A stretch of DNA of 64,000 nt from JBHHUI01 sp965248775 (GCA_965248775.1 OZ252150.1:6014001-6078000); one strand, 5' to 3'. Counted from the stretch's first letter, positions 1 to 9,800 are shown. Made by a program: numbers and translations. Notes: generated by a model not told the origin, from the sequence alone.

Positions 1-1602
1 GGAGAGATAAAGGGAGTCCCTGCTTGGCGGGCGATCCTGAACTATCTGTTCGATGTCCGCGTCTTGGGCGTGATGGGGCAGATAGGATTCATCTTTGTCG
101 TCGTTCTTGGCGTACGAGCCATTGGAAGTAATTTCGGTGATAATGTCGGCAGGCTTGGCCGGTCACAATTCATTTGCCGCGATGGGGAGTTTGACTATCG
201 GTGTGCCTATGATTTCTTTGACAGCGAGGCCGGTTTTGATATTTCGGACACCGTTTTAGATTATACGAACACTGATCCTTATTCCTACGCCTTTTATCTA
301 GGCATCCTCAACACCCTCAAAGTAGCTGTTCTGGGTGTTATTTTTACCACCATCCTTGGGGTTGTCGTCGGGATTGCCCGCTTATCCGAAAATTGGTTAA
401 TCAGTAAAATAGCTCTTTGGTATGTGGAATTATTGCGCAATACCCCTCTTCTGATCCAGCTCTTCTTTATCTATTTTGGTGTTATCCTGGCATTCCCCGC
501 ACTGCAAGAAGCGATCCGACCACTCGGATTACCGATTTTCATATCTCAACGTGGTTTGAACTTTCCATCTCCACAATTTACCTCCTCTGCGGCGATCTGG
601 TTGGCCTTCCTGGTGCTGGGAGTTATCCAATTTCAAGTGCTCTGGACTTCCCTCGGCCGCCGGGAAGAGCGGACCGGCCAGGCGAGCAATCGGGTGCAAC
701 TCGGTCTCATTTCGTTCCTCCTCATCGCCGGCATTGGTTGGTGGGTAGCCGGTGCTGTTTCCGATACGCAAGGATTAATGGTCACAAAAGGCAGCCGCAT
801 TCGCCAGGTAGATGACCTGGAAAAGTTCATGTTGCAACGTACCGGGTTAAACCATTTGGACGATCTGGACACGTTATCGGAAGAAGAGATCGCGGCAGTT
901 GCGTTGCAGGTTTGCGTTCTTGATGATTCGCCCTCTGAAACCAATCTGACAGCCCAATTGCGAAGTATGGGGATTCCCTACAAGATCCATCGCTCGGACC
1001 GCGCCGATCAGGCCACAGAGGATTATGCGGATGGAACCTGTGAGGCCTTCGCGGCCTCGAATTCGGTTCTCGCGGCTGAACGTTCGACGCTCGAAAACAT
1101 CAACAATCAACTGATCGTGCCGGTTCGCGAACGTCCGATCGTATGGAGCGTTCCCGCCCTCGAAGGGTTGAACCTGCGAGGCGGAACGCGCATGCCGCCG
1201 GAATTTACTGCTCTCCTGTTGACGCTGGTGCTCTTCTATGGCAGTAACCTCGCCGAAATTGTTCGCGCCGGTATCCTTTCCGTTTCCAGAGGGCAGAATG
1301 AAGCAGCACGCGCTCTGGGCCTTACTGAATCACAGCGCCTGCAAATGATTGTGTTACCACAGGCGCTGCGAGTGATTATCCCGCCGGGTATCGGGGTTGC
1401 TCTGAGCCTTGCGAAGGACACCAGTCTTGGGATTGCAATCGGGTTCCCGGATATGTATGCAGTTTCCTTTACCACGATGAATCAATCGGGGCGGGTGTTG
1501 CAACTGTTTGTGCTCATGATGCTGGTGTACATGTTGATCAGTCTTGCTTTTTCCGTAGCGTTGAACTGGTATAACGAGCGCATTAAATTGGTGGAGAGAT
1601 AA
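1..1602 (+). CDS. aapQ: AapQ-type amino-acid ABC permease, 5' partial, with embedded binding-protein-like block
   Basis: Inner-membrane permease of the Aap general L-amino acid importer. The frame is open from base 1, so the true start lies upstream; TTG at 64 is only the first start-like codon inside the window. AapQ landmarks are present: FDIS after the first membrane segment, NTPLLIQLFF in the second, and the C-terminal ABC-coupling (EAA) loop NEAARALGLTESQRLQ followed by PQALRVIIPPG. At 533 encoded residues it is well above the roughly 400 usual for AapQ. Most of the excess is a block at about nt 760-1137, in the extracytoplasmic loop before the GLNLRGG motif. That block resembles the second lobe of the partner binding protein AapJ (QGLMV, VCVLDDSPSETNL, DGTCEAFAASNSVLAAER). 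aapM follows 2 nt after the stop, so the two are co-translated. An aapJ gene is expected just upstream, outside the window. Confidence 0.93.
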   Translation, partial: GEIKGVPAWRAILNYLFDVRVLGVMGQIGFIFVVVLGVRAIGSNFGDNVGRLGRSQFICRDGEFDYRCAYDFFDSEAGFDISDTVLDYTNTDPYSYAFYLGILNTLKVAVLGVIFTTILGVVVGIARLSENWLISKIALWYVELLRNTPLLIQLFFIYFGVILAFPALQEAIRPLGLPIFISQRGLNFPSPQFTSSAAIWLAFLVLGVIQFQVLWTSLGRREERTGQASNRVQLGLISFLLIAGIGWWVAGAVSDTQGLMVTKGSRIRQVDDLEKFMLQRTGLNHLDDLDTLSEEEIAAVALQVCVLDDSPSETNLTAQLRSMGIPYKIHRSDRADQATEDYADGTCEAFAASNSVLAAERSTLENINNQLIVPVRERPIVWSVPALEGLNLRGGTRMPPEFTALLLTLVLFYGSNLAEIVRAGILSVSRGQNEAARALGLTESQRLQMIVLPQALRVIIPPGIGVALSLAKDTSLGIAIGFPDMYAVSFTTMNQSGRVLQLFVLMMLVYMLISLAFSVALNWYNERIKLVER

Positions 1603-1604
1603 CC

Positions 1605-3269
1605 ATGACAACAGTCGCCGAATCTATCACGGATCAACGCGCCTCCACTTTCAGAAGAGTGAACTGGCAGGTCTTCCTTCAAGACAACATCACCGGTTCC
1701 TGGTTTCAAACTGTTTGGGTGTTCTTGTTGACGCTCGTTACAGTTAATTATGTCTCAAACAAATTTAGCGAGTTGCCGACATTAACGTTTGTCGTCTTCG
1801 CTATCTGGGTGCTCGCTGTTTTGTCAGTCATCGTGGGCGAGCTTTTAGGCCGCCATTCTGGCATTAGTCGCTGGTTAAAGAATAATTTGCTCAGTTCGGT
1901 CTCAAATATTGTTCTCACGTTATTCCTTTCGCTCTTGCTTGTATCTGCCGTGAACGGGTTCTGGCAGTGGGGTATCGTCGAGGCCACTTTTAATGCAGCG
2001 GAAACCACTACAGAATTCCGTACGGAGGGCGCGACCTGGGGCGTGATCATAGGGGCGCGCAAATTGCTGCTGACCGGCTTGTTGCCCCCGGAACATAATT
2101 CGCGCGTATGGCTATCGCTCGGATTTATCCTCGCGATGTGGCTGTCTACTTATGTCAGTAGCCGCCCGGTATTGAAAGAACGCTTGCGCTACGTACGCAG
2201 CGTTACGAATGTGCTCTGGTTCTTCTCACCGGTCATTCTATATATATTCCTGGCTGGGATCGAAGCAGGACCGTATAACCTAAATACAGCAGTCGGCGGA
2301 GCAGCGCTCATCCTTGCTATCTATGCACTGTTCTGGTGGCAAAAGGTAATAAACTTTAGTTGGATCAGTCTGGTCGTGACAGCATCGGTTTGGCCACTGC
2401 TCTACTCGATCTGGTGGGGGATTGGCCAGAGTATGGTCTTTGAACCTATCAACGTGGACCATTGGGGAGGGTTCTTATTAACCATAATCATCGCCAGTTC
2501 GGTGATATTGTTATCACTGCCACTGGGTATGTTTCTGGCCCTCGCGCGGCAGAGCGAGGTTTTCGGCATCCCGAACTGGATGATCTGGCCAGTCGCAATT
2601 GCAGCGACAATCTGGGGACTAACAACCACCCCCGAATTGCTGGCGACTTCCCGTAATACCCTTGAACAGATCATTGCCTTCTGGCCACTGCTCCTCCTCG
2701 TAGCAGCGTATTTGCTCCAACGACTGTTCCAGGGCAATGTGGTTGCGGGAGCGAGCACTGCTTTCATCGAGTTGATCCGCAGTGTACCTCTGATCACTTT
2801 GCTCTTTATGGGAATTATCATGGCTCCCTTCTTTTTCCAAGAGGGGACGAGTATTGCCAAGCCCTGGCCTGTGATTGTGGGCTATACTATGTTTTCCGCC
2901 GCCTATATGGCAGAGACTATTCGGGGTGGCTTGCAGGCCATTCCCGTCGGGCAATACGAGGCCACTGACGCATTAGGTTTCAACACCTTGCAAAAGATGC
3001 GCTTCATCATCCTGCCGCAGGCTCTGCGCATTGTCATCCCGGCCATCGTCACGCAGTTCATCGGTGCATACAAGTCATCTTCGCTGGTGTCGATTGTCGG
3101 CCTGTTCGATTTCCTTGGTATTAATCGCTCAATCCTTTCCAACGAGCTCTGGATTGGATTGCGTGTAGAACTTTACGTGTTCATGGCGGTAGTTTACTTC
3201 TTAGGCAGCTTCATAATGTCGTCTTACAGTCGTAGCCTTGAGGCGCGGTTGGGTGTGGGTGAGCGTTAG
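1605..3269 (+). CDS. aapM: AapM-type amino-acid ABC permease (enlarged)
   Basis: Second permease of the Aap importer, pairing with AapQ in the inner membrane. The last 200 residues are canonical: AFIELIRSVPLITLLFMG, AAYMAETIRGGLQAIPVGQYEATDALGFNTLQ (the EAA coupling loop, here in two consecutive motifs), ILPQALRIVIPA and SLVSIVGLFD. The protein has 554 residues, against about 380-400 for the family. The extra length lies in N-terminal membrane helices and in a roughly 60-residue hydrophobic insert between FLALARQSEVFGIP and the conserved AFIELIR segment. ATG at 1605 lies 2 nt after the aapQ stop. The ATPase gene follows after a 59-nt gap with its own ribosome site. Confidence 0.94.
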   Translation: MTTVAESITDQRASTFRRVNWQVFLQDNITGSWFQTVWVFLLTLVTVNYVSNKFSELPTLTFVVFAIWVLAVLSVIVGELLGRHSGISRWLKNNLLSSVSNIVLTLFLSLLLVSAVNGFWQWGIVEATFNAAETTTEFRTEGATWGVIIGARKLLLTGLLPPEHNSRVWLSLGFILAMWLSTYVSSRPVLKERLRYVRSVTNVLWFFSPVILYIFLAGIEAGPYNLNTAVGGAALILAIYALFWWQKVINFSWISLVVTASVWPLLYSIWWGIGQSMVFEPINVDHWGGFLLTIIIASSVILLSLPLGMFLALARQSEVFGIPNWMIWPVAIAATIWGLTTTPELLATSRNTLEQIIAFWPLLLLVAAYLLQRLFQGNVVAGASTAFIELIRSVPLITLLFMGIIMAPFFFQEGTSIAKPWPVIVGYTMFSAAYMAETIRGGLQAIPVGQYEATDALGFNTLQKMRFIILPQALRIVIPAIVTQFIGAYKSSSLVSIVGLFDFLGINRSILSNELWIGLRVELYVFMAVVYFLGSFIMSSYSRSLEARLGVGER

Positions 3270-3328
3270 TCCTTCGGCTAAGAGCCTCTAGAGACTCGTG
3301 GTAGCATACTAGCGAGGAGAATTAAATT

Positions 3329-4096
3329 ATGGAAATGGAAGGTCCGGCACAAAGTTTCGTTGACGAGATCATCATCTGTGAGAACGTCCATAAATGGTTT
3401 GCAGAGTTCGAAGCTTTGCGCGGCATGGATTTGCGCGTAAAGACCGGCGAGGTGATCGTTATCATTGGTCCATCCGGATCAGGCAAGTCAACCTTCATTC
3501 GCTGTTTAAATCGTTTGGAGGAACACCAAGAAGGCCGTATCATCGTGGACGGCATCGAGCTTTCACACGATATTCGCAACATTCAGGAAATTCGGCGCGA
3601 AGTCGGAATGGTCTTCCAATCATTCAATTTGTTCCCACATTTAACGGTGTTGGACAATATCACCCTGGCCCCGATCAATGTGCGCAAGTGGTCACGTGAC
3701 AAGGCCGAAGATGTAGCCACGACATGGCTCACGCGTGTAGGCATTCCGGAACAGGCTGGAAAATATCCGGGACAGCTTTCGGGCGGGCAGCAACAACGTG
3801 TTGCAATTGCTCGCGCCTTGGCCATGCAGCCCAAAGTCATGCTTTTCGACGAGCCGACTTCCGCACTCGATCCGGAAATGATTAAGGAAGTGTTGGATGT
3901 GATGCGTGATCTGGCCAAGGCTGGGTTCACAATTCTTGCGGTGACGCATGAGATGGGTTTCGCCCGCGAGGTGGCCAATCGCGTCATTTTCATGGATGCT
4001 GGCCAAATCGTTGAAGAGGCGCATCCCTCAGATTTCTTTTCCAACCCGAAAGAAGATCGAACCAAGCTATTCCTGTCACAAATATTGCATCACTAA
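3329..4096 (+). CDS. aapP: AapP-type ABC transporter ATPase
   Basis: Cytoplasmic ATPase energising the Aap importer. All motifs are present: Walker A GPSGSGKS, Q-loop MVFQSFNLFPHLTV, signature LSGGQQQRVAIARAL, Walker B VMLFDEPTSALDPE, and the switch histidine in VTHEMGFAREV. Its 255 residues fit the polar amino acid ATPase family (GlnQ/AapP). The ATG is preceded by a good GAGGAG ribosome site. It is the last gene of the operon; a strong intrinsic terminator starts 27 nt after the stop. Confidence 0.96.
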   Translation: MEMEGPAQSFVDEIIICENVHKWFAEFEALRGMDLRVKTGEVIVIIGPSGSGKSTFIRCLNRLEEHQEGRIIVDGIELSHDIRNIQEIRREVGMVFQSFNLFPHLTVLDNITLAPINVRKWSRDKAEDVATTWLTRVGIPEQAGKYPGQLSGGQQQRVAIARALAMQPKVMLFDEPTSALDPEMIKEVLDVMRDLAKAGFTILAVTHEMGFAREVANRVIFMDAGQIVEEAHPSDFFSNPKEDRTKLFLSQILHH

Positions 4097-4122
4097 CTGT
4101 TCTCGACTCCCGTTATTGGACG

Positions 4123-4155
4123 AAAATGGCGGCCGCAAAGGCCGCCATTTTTATT
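4123..4155 (+). terminator. Rho-independent terminator of the aap operon
   Basis: A perfect 12-bp stem (AAAATGGCGGCC with GGCCGCCATTTT) closes a 5-nt loop and runs into a T-rich tail. It lies between the aapP stop and the next gene. Confidence 0.9.
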
Positions 4156-4170
4156 TCTCGATAGTCGCTC

Positions 4171-5709
4171 ATGGAACGTCTTAGCGATTGGCTGGCCCTG
4201 TACTGGTTTGTTCTGCTGCCAGTGGCTTTTGCCGCTGGCGGTGTGGTGCTGCTCCGCAGGTATCGCCTCGCCCGGCAGCGCGGCTTACTCAGTCCATTCG
4301 GCTTTATTTGGCACAGTACAGCGCTTGCTGGGAGCCAAATCTTTCTCTGGAGCGCACTGGCGGCAGCCTTCTTTTCTACCGCTCTCTGGCCGGCAATCGG
4401 GGCCGGCGTTGGGATTACTTTCCTTTGCGCGGGCACTTTCTTTGCAGCAGGGACAACACATCCTGCACTGCGCAGATTCTTGAGACCACTCCCTCGAGAC
4501 GGAATCGAGTTTTTGCAATGGGGTTCTCCGCGGGGTCTGCGTAGACGTAGGTTCGTCTGGGTGTTACGAACCTTTACTCCGCTTGCCCCCGCAGTTATCG
4601 TCTGTGTCTTTGTGCTCCTCTATGCAGACAACCGCTCGGTAGGCAATTGGTCTGCCCTCGCCGCGGTCCTGAGTCCACTACTCGTCATTCCCCATCGACG
4701 ACTGATCCTTCCGTTACTTCTGCTGCCAATTGCATTCCTGCTTGGGCAGGGTGCTGTGGTCCTCCGCGATGCGCTGCCCGCAGGACGTTGGACGACAACA
4801 ATGACTGCCGCGAATTGCAGCAGCCATGTGCGTTTCACTCTTGAACGGTCGCAAGCTTGGTGCGTAAGCTCTAACCAGAAAACGGTATATCGATTTTCAC
4901 CGACAAGCGGTTTCGTCAGCATCGCGATCCAGGCAGACGAAGCTGTGGATGTTATTGGAGTTGGGGAAGATATCGCGTGGGTTGTCCAATATCCACTCCA
5001 AAACCTGCTTAGAATTCAGGATAATAAAGTCGAACGGGATCGTTTTTTATTCCCAGGTAGAGGGAGTGTTGATGCGAGTGATCGCTTATGGGTTATAGGC
5101 GCAAGCCAGTCTCTGGGTATAGTTGATCCCGGGCAGCCTATCCAGTGGCTCAATTCTCAAGACGGATTGCTCGGGAATACGGCCAACGTTGTACGCCCTT
5201 CACCGGAGGGTGGTATCTGGGTTGGCTCGATTGGTGGGCTTAGTTTTCGAGAGAACGATAGCAGCCCCTGGCAACTTCTTTCGCGTCGTGATGGTGTGCC
5301 GGGTTCTGTGCATGATATCGCTCTTGGACAAGATGGCGCTCTCTGGATTCTCTGGAAAGACTTCGGTACTTCCCGCGGACAGGAGTGGGGTGTGAGTTCT
5401 TTTCAGGACGAAGCTTGGGAACATTTCTTGCTCGGAGACACCACCGGTCTTGATCCTCCGATTACATCAGATTCGCTTGCCATTGATGAACACGGACGTA
5501 TATGGTTTACAGCCGTCTCTTATGCGTCCCGCAGCATTTATCTGGGTGTTTTCTCACTCGATCAACAGAAGCCGGAGATACACCGTCTGGGCCCATTGGA
5601 TAATATTCAGGCGATGCCCCCCAGTTGGCATGGTGTGGTGGACGATGGAGCGGGGGGGATTTACCTCTACAACCCGAGTCGCGCTCCGTTGCGACACTGG
5701 CGACCGTAA
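4171..5709 (+). CDS. Membrane protein with extracytoplasmic two-component-regulator-type propeller repeats
   Basis: Protein of 512 residues in two halves. Residues 1 to about 200 hold several hydrophobic helices separated by Arg-rich loops. The rest is a soluble region with repeats of the reg_prop/YCF48-like kind: DGLLGNTANVVRPSPEGGIWVGSIGGL, DGVPGSVHDIALGQDGALWI and SLAIDEHGRIWFT. Such repeats form beta-propeller blades, usually in sensor proteins. No kinase, cyclase or catalytic motif is visible, so the role is unknown. ATG at 4171 comes just after the aap terminator, so it should have its own promoter, which I could not place. Confidence 0.75.
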   Translation: MERLSDWLALYWFVLLPVAFAAGGVVLLRRYRLARQRGLLSPFGFIWHSTALAGSQIFLWSALAAAFFSTALWPAIGAGVGITFLCAGTFFAAGTTHPALRRFLRPLPRDGIEFLQWGSPRGLRRRRFVWVLRTFTPLAPAVIVCVFVLLYADNRSVGNWSALAAVLSPLLVIPHRRLILPLLLLPIAFLLGQGAVVLRDALPAGRWTTTMTAANCSSHVRFTLERSQAWCVSSNQKTVYRFSPTSGFVSIAIQADEAVDVIGVGEDIAWVVQYPLQNLLRIQDNKVERDRFLFPGRGSVDASDRLWVIGASQSLGIVDPGQPIQWLNSQDGLLGNTANVVRPSPEGGIWVGSIGGLSFRENDSSPWQLLSRRDGVPGSVHDIALGQDGALWILWKDFGTSRGQEWGVSSFQDEAWEHFLLGDTTGLDPPITSDSLAIDEHGRIWFTAVSYASRSIYLGVFSLDQQKPEIHRLGPLDNIQAMPPSWHGVVDDGAGGIYLYNPSRAPLRHWRP

Positions 5710-5802
5710 CATTCGTTAGGAGTGACAAGAACTCGATTTTGCTGAAGTTGGAGGTGAGTGGCAAGGGAGTGGATTTGGTCCATTGTTTGATTGCCAGTCA
5801 AC

Positions 5803-6582
5803 TCAACCATATTGCTCATCCTGTGTAACACTTGCCCCAGCTTCCCCTGCTCCACGCATTCGCGAGAGTTCAGTTGACTTAACCATCACCTTTTTTGACA
5901 TTGCGACCAGTTGAGTCCACACATCCTCTTCTACGTCGATACCAGACTCAATGTGATGTCGATATTGATCGGCAAAATCCTTGGGCAGCATCTTAAAGAT
6001 GGGTGCTTTCATGGATAATGAAGCTGCAACCTCTTACGTTAGGGGAAAATTAGTCGTACACAAAATGGATATTGTCTGAGAGTGTAGCTGATTGTCAGAG
6101 AATAGGGCTGGTTGATAAACGCAATAACAGGGATACTTCTGTTGTGCTTGAATTGTCGCCACATGGTCTCCGTGGTTATCTCGCCAGATAGCCGCAACAT
6201 TCATCCCGCGCCGGCTACAACTCACTATAGTGGGAATGATCAACCGACGATGGTGCGCTCGTTGTAACTTGACCATCGCAAATCCAGACCGTAACGCTTT
6301 TAGATAGGCTAAATCCACTCCCAGACTGCCATAAACCAAGCCGCCATTCTCATGGGCGTCAATGACGGCTAAGGTGTTGTCCTCAAAAATAATCGTTGTT
6401 GCCTGACTTTTGGGCAATGTCCAATTTGAGGATTGTTGGTGCATCTTGCTTAAGACTGGCAGTCCATGCATCTCCAGCCAGGTAATCACCTGGGCACAAT
6501 CCTCATAATCACCTAGAGGGAACCCCATCCCCTCGAAGACTTTTTTGCACAAATCTGTCAATTCTGTACTTGGGACATTCAT
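5803..6582 (-). pseudogene. DUF3726-like protein interrupted by one in-frame stop
   Basis: Read from 6582, a 182-residue frame stops at TAA (6036-6034). The same frame then continues without a break to 5803, giving 259 codons. The N-terminus (LCKKVFEGMGFPLGDYEDCAQVITWLEMHGLP) and the end (STELSRMRGAGEAGASVTQDEQ, compare RLRGAGAGLTDND) fit my memory of the DUF3726 family start and finish. I therefore read it as one gene with a nonsense codon rather than two genes; ATG at 6012 could restart the tail. Function is unknown. It follows the 597-residue gene after 24 nt and belongs to the same locus as the betaine-type importer and LDH2 dehydrogenase. Confidence 0.6.
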
Positions 6583-6606
6583 AACATAAACGTATCATTC
6601 ATTAAT

Positions 6607-8400
6607 TTAGGTATTTATAGCGGTGTCGTTTGCTAATTTGAGAGATGGTTTACAAGGAAAGCACCAATCATCGGCAAAGGGTCGGCCAATCTCGGATACA
6701 AGTGGGGCACCCTGAAAGAGTGTGATGCGCACCCAGCGATCAGATTTTGGATCGAATTTACTGGCACCAAAACACGATAACTTACAGCGCAGGAGATGAA
6801 TAGGCAAACATGATTTATCAATTAAATTGCTCCGGATTTCGGCATAATTATCATGTTGCAAGGATTGAATACGTCGCACAATCCCCTTATAGACTGGATA
6901 CCTTAGCAAGAAATGCACAACGGATTGCGCCATTTCATCAGTCGGTAAAGATTGGAAAAGTTTATAAAGTTGCTTTACGCTACGGCTAATCGCAATCTCC
7001 ATTTCCTTCTCTGGCCCCGGTTCGTTCTCTCGCTCTCCCAGGCGGGGCTCTTCCTTTTCCAATGACCGATCCCAAAAATAGTGCTGTGCCCCTGGCGCGT
7101 CAAAATCAATCTGCAAAGCCCACTGGTATTGGCGTTCAATGATCTGCCTTAGCTCGCCCAGCGACATCTCCGCTTGTAAATCATAGGTGTCATCAGCCCC
7201 TGTATGATTTTCTAACTCATTCACCAACTCAGGATATAGCTCCAGCAGCAGACTATTGATTAACTCTTGCGTTTCCAGCGACGTGTTATGAAAGGCCCAT
7301 GCTACCAAATCCTGCCACATATTGGCTGGTAAATTTCCTTCTTCAGTCCTTACCGCTTGGCTGCTCACCCATTCTTTGACCGCGAGCAGCTCCTCACGAA
7401 TAAGCTCATTGTTCCGCTTTTGGCGTATATCGTCGGTATAGATTTGGTGAAAATGCGTTACGGCCTTATCTGTTAAGGCTAACAGCTTTGCCACCTGCAG
7501 GCTTGAAATTGCCTGGACCTGCACCACTCTGGCAATAGCAATCTCACGAGTTAGCAGCCAGGCCTGGATAATCTTGGGATGCTTGATCAAGAACGGGGCC
7601 ATGCCCAGGCCGGTAGCATTCCCGATGCCCAAAAACCTCTTGATGTCAGCATTCAGCGGTGTTGCTATGGCCGGTGCTCTGTGGCGTGCAATATGCTCTA
7701 TTTGCTCGAGGCTGAAATGTCGGAGCATATACACAGTGAACAATTGGGCGCTGAAGGTTGTAGCAAAAGCAGAACGAAGCCGGACTTTATCGTAATCGGC
7801 AACCCCAAAATTGCCGTTGCCATATACGGCAGTGGTTCTGTGTATGTACCCAACTCTGGCAATCACCTCGGGGTCGGGTTGCTCTCCTCGAGCCAGACAA
7901 TCAATTAAATACTCAAAGTTCCGCATGCTTTTATTGGCCCGGGTTAGGACCAGGACATCTGTCTGATTACGACCGGCTTCTTGTTTGGGTGCGTTAACCC
8001 GTAAAGTCTCTAAGCGGGCAGCGCTAACTGAACCCTCGCACAATACACAGGCAATATCCCACTTTTCTGCAATGACGCGATCGGTGCGCTCACTTTCATC
8101 CAAAGGTTGAGAGAAGACAACCAAGGTGTATAGCTCGCTGGGGGGCTCGATTCTATATACACAAGTGCCGTACCCTTGAGCATCTAAATCAAAAATTATT
8201 TGCTCAATTTGCCAGTTTTCACGCATCATTTTGCGCATGAGTGAGCGCACAAAGCTTAGGCGCGTCTGGTGAAATGCCCCCAACCGTTCCAGATTCATGA
8301 CAATGTCGGGCGAGCGTAACGGCAGAGAATTTAGATTGTCAATTGAGGTTTCAGGCAGATTTTCTATTTTCATCTCTTCCAATAGGGTACTTGGAATCAA
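6607..8400 (-). CDS. Conserved protein of unknown function (597 aa), DUF3726 partner
   Basis: I cannot name a function. The 597-residue protein has no signal peptide or membrane helices and looks cytoplasmic. Recognisable conserved-looking stretches are RTTAVYGNGNFGVADYDKV, SAQLFTVYMLRHFSLEQIEH and GNATGLGMAPFLIKHP. I recall proteins with these stretches next to DUF3726 genes in marine alphaproteobacteria (memory, not searched). The C-terminal third is charged and less conserved in appearance. It is separated from the upstream importer operon by a terminator, so it starts a transcription unit of its own, with the DUF3726 gene following after 24 nt. Confidence 0.6.
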   Translation of the reverse strand: MIPSTLLEEMKIENLPETSIDNLNSLPLRSPDIVMNLERLGAFHQTRLSFVRSLMRKMMRENWQIEQIIFDLDAQGYGTCVYRIEPPSELYTLVVFSQPLDESERTDRVIAEKWDIACVLCEGSVSAARLETLRVNAPKQEAGRNQTDVLVLTRANKSMRNFEYLIDCLARGEQPDPEVIARVGYIHRTTAVYGNGNFGVADYDKVRLRSAFATTFSAQLFTVYMLRHFSLEQIEHIARHRAPAIATPLNADIKRFLGIGNATGLGMAPFLIKHPKIIQAWLLTREIAIARVVQVQAISSLQVAKLLALTDKAVTHFHQIYTDDIRQKRNNELIREELLAVKEWVSSQAVRTEEGNLPANMWQDLVAWAFHNTSLETQELINSLLLELYPELVNELENHTGADDTYDLQAEMSLGELRQIIERQYQWALQIDFDAPGAQHYFWDRSLEKEEPRLGERENEPGPEKEMEIAISRSVKQLYKLFQSLPTDEMAQSVVHFLLRYPVYKGIVRRIQSLQHDNYAEIRSNLIDKSCLPIHLLRCKLSCFGASKFDPKSDRWVRITLFQGAPLVSEIGRPFADDWCFPCKPSLKLANDTAINT

Positions 8401-8574
8401 CTCGGTAGTGCAACAGGTTACTGGAAGAATACTTGGAATCGCGAATGGAAATCAAGGCACTTCCTTGGACGCTAATTCAGCACTTCGCTAGACTGAATTG
8501 GGTGTAGACCGGACGGGGTGCAGAGAAGAGGGGGCAATTGAGAGTATGCTTCGAACACTCGGTTTTGGTCACCT

Positions 8575-8618
8575 ACAAAAATAAAACGGGGCAAAACAGC
8601 ACTTGCCATTTTGCCCCG
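8575..8618 (-). terminator. Terminator after the betaine-type importer operon
   Basis: On the minus strand a 10-bp stem (CGGGGCAAAA/TTTTGCCCCG, 12-nt loop) is followed by TTTTATTTTT. It lies 37 nt beyond the stop of the binding-protein gene. Confidence 0.85.
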
Positions 8619-8654
8619 CCTCTTGCAGATTACGTGAGGGTTAGCTGACGACGA

Positions 8655-9800
8655 CTATCCAGCCGCTGCGATTGCATCCGCAAGCCATCCATCAACCGCA
8701 GAGCGATTAGCCTCAATCCAATCGGCAGCGTGACGCGCGATATCATCTACGCTATCTTCGCCGTTAAACATCAGCCCGTTCTGCGTGGATATATCCGCCA
8801 ATTCAAATTTAACCGACTCAAACAGGGAATTCGCAGCTGGATTTGCATCCAAGAATTCCTGATTGGCGACAATTTGAATGTTGTTGGCGGCGATGCCAAG
8901 GTTACATGGATCGTTTCCGCTAGCACAGCCCACAACACCTGCTATCGAGCCGTTATCCTCATCACCTTCACTTCGCTGATCATCGGGGACAGAGTAGTAA
9001 GGTGTTTCAAGCCAAACTACGTCTTCACCCGGAACCATCAAACCAACTGTCCAGTTGGGGGTCCAGGTGAGAAACAAAACTGGTTCTTCCCGTTGTATGC
9101 GGGCATAGGTATCGGCCAGCAAAGCAGAGTATGAACCCTGCTCGTGTGTCACCGTATCTTCCAATCCAAAATCTTCCAGATGATAGTTGATGACCAACTC
9201 ACAACCCCAACCGGGGTCGCAGCCCATCAAGTCAGCTTTGCCATCCCCGTCGTTGTCAAAGAGAGCGGCAATCTCAGGATCGGCCAGGTCTGTAAGGTCG
9301 GTGACGCCATTTTCATCGGCTGTCTTCTTATCGATCAGATAACCCATCAGACCGCCGTTAGGAGCCTGCATTCCAACTCTTACAGCTTTCCCGGTCACTT
9401 TCTCATCATCTATAAAGGTATTGTGCAGCGGGAACCAGCCACTGGCCCAAAAATCCATATCGCCATTCGCAGCAGACAAGAAGAAGGTTGCGTTATCCAG
9501 AGAGACCGGCTCTTCCACGGTATAGCCCAAATCTTCCAACAGAGCCTTGTAGACCTGAGCTTGGAACCATTCTGTATCCCATGTCGGCTGTCCCTGGCGG
9601 ACAGTGATGCCCTCACCAGGTAAGGCCATCTCTTCTTCCATGGCTTCTTCAGCTTCGACTTCAACTTCGACTTCAACTTCGACTTCGCGCGTCACCTCAA
9701 CTTCGATCTCGACGGGCTCGGCTGGCTCTTGGGTTGAAGTACATCCCACCAAAAACAGAGCCACTACTACTAATGTAGTTAGATAGACATTCCTCTTCAT
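8655..9800 (-). CDS. Glycine betaine/proline-type ABC substrate-binding lipoprotein (OpuAC/ProX family)
   Basis: Extracytoplasmic receptor of a quaternary-amine-type importer. It starts with a lipoprotein signal (VVVALFLVGC), followed by a Glu/Val-rich spacer (VTREVEVEVEVEVE) and an OpuAC-type fold: GITVRQGQPTWDTEWFQAQV, DFWASGWFPLHNTF and EPVLFLTWTPNW. The Trp-rich segments are those that cage the trimethylammonium group in ProX/OpuAC, but the exact ligand cannot be read from sequence. Length (381) is normal. The ATG has a strong GAGGAGG ribosome site. The permease gene lies 270 nt upstream, a gap that holds a candidate small RNA on the opposite strand. Confidence 0.88.
   Translation of the reverse strand: MKRNVYLTTLVVVALFLVGCTSTQEPAEPVEIEVEVTREVEVEVEVEVEAEEAMEEEMALPGEGITVRQGQPTWDTEWFQAQVYKALLEDLGYTVEEPVSLDNATFFLSAANGDMDFWASGWFPLHNTFIDDEKVTGKAVRVGMQAPNGGLMGYLIDKKTADENGVTDLTDLADPEIAALFDNDGDGKADLMGCDPGWGCELVINYHLEDFGLEDTVTHEQGSYSALLADTYARIQREEPVLFLTWTPNWTVGLMVPGEDVVWLETPYYSVPDDQRSEGDEDNGSIAGVVGCASGNDPCNLGIAANNIQIVANQEFLDANPAANSLFESVKFELADISTQNGLMFNGEDSVDDIARHAADWIEANRSAVDGWLADAIAAAG

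Noticed and set aside
9144..9623. 159-aa plus-strand frame over the betaine-type receptor gene
   Set aside because: Shadow of a clear lipoprotein gene, no protein-like features.
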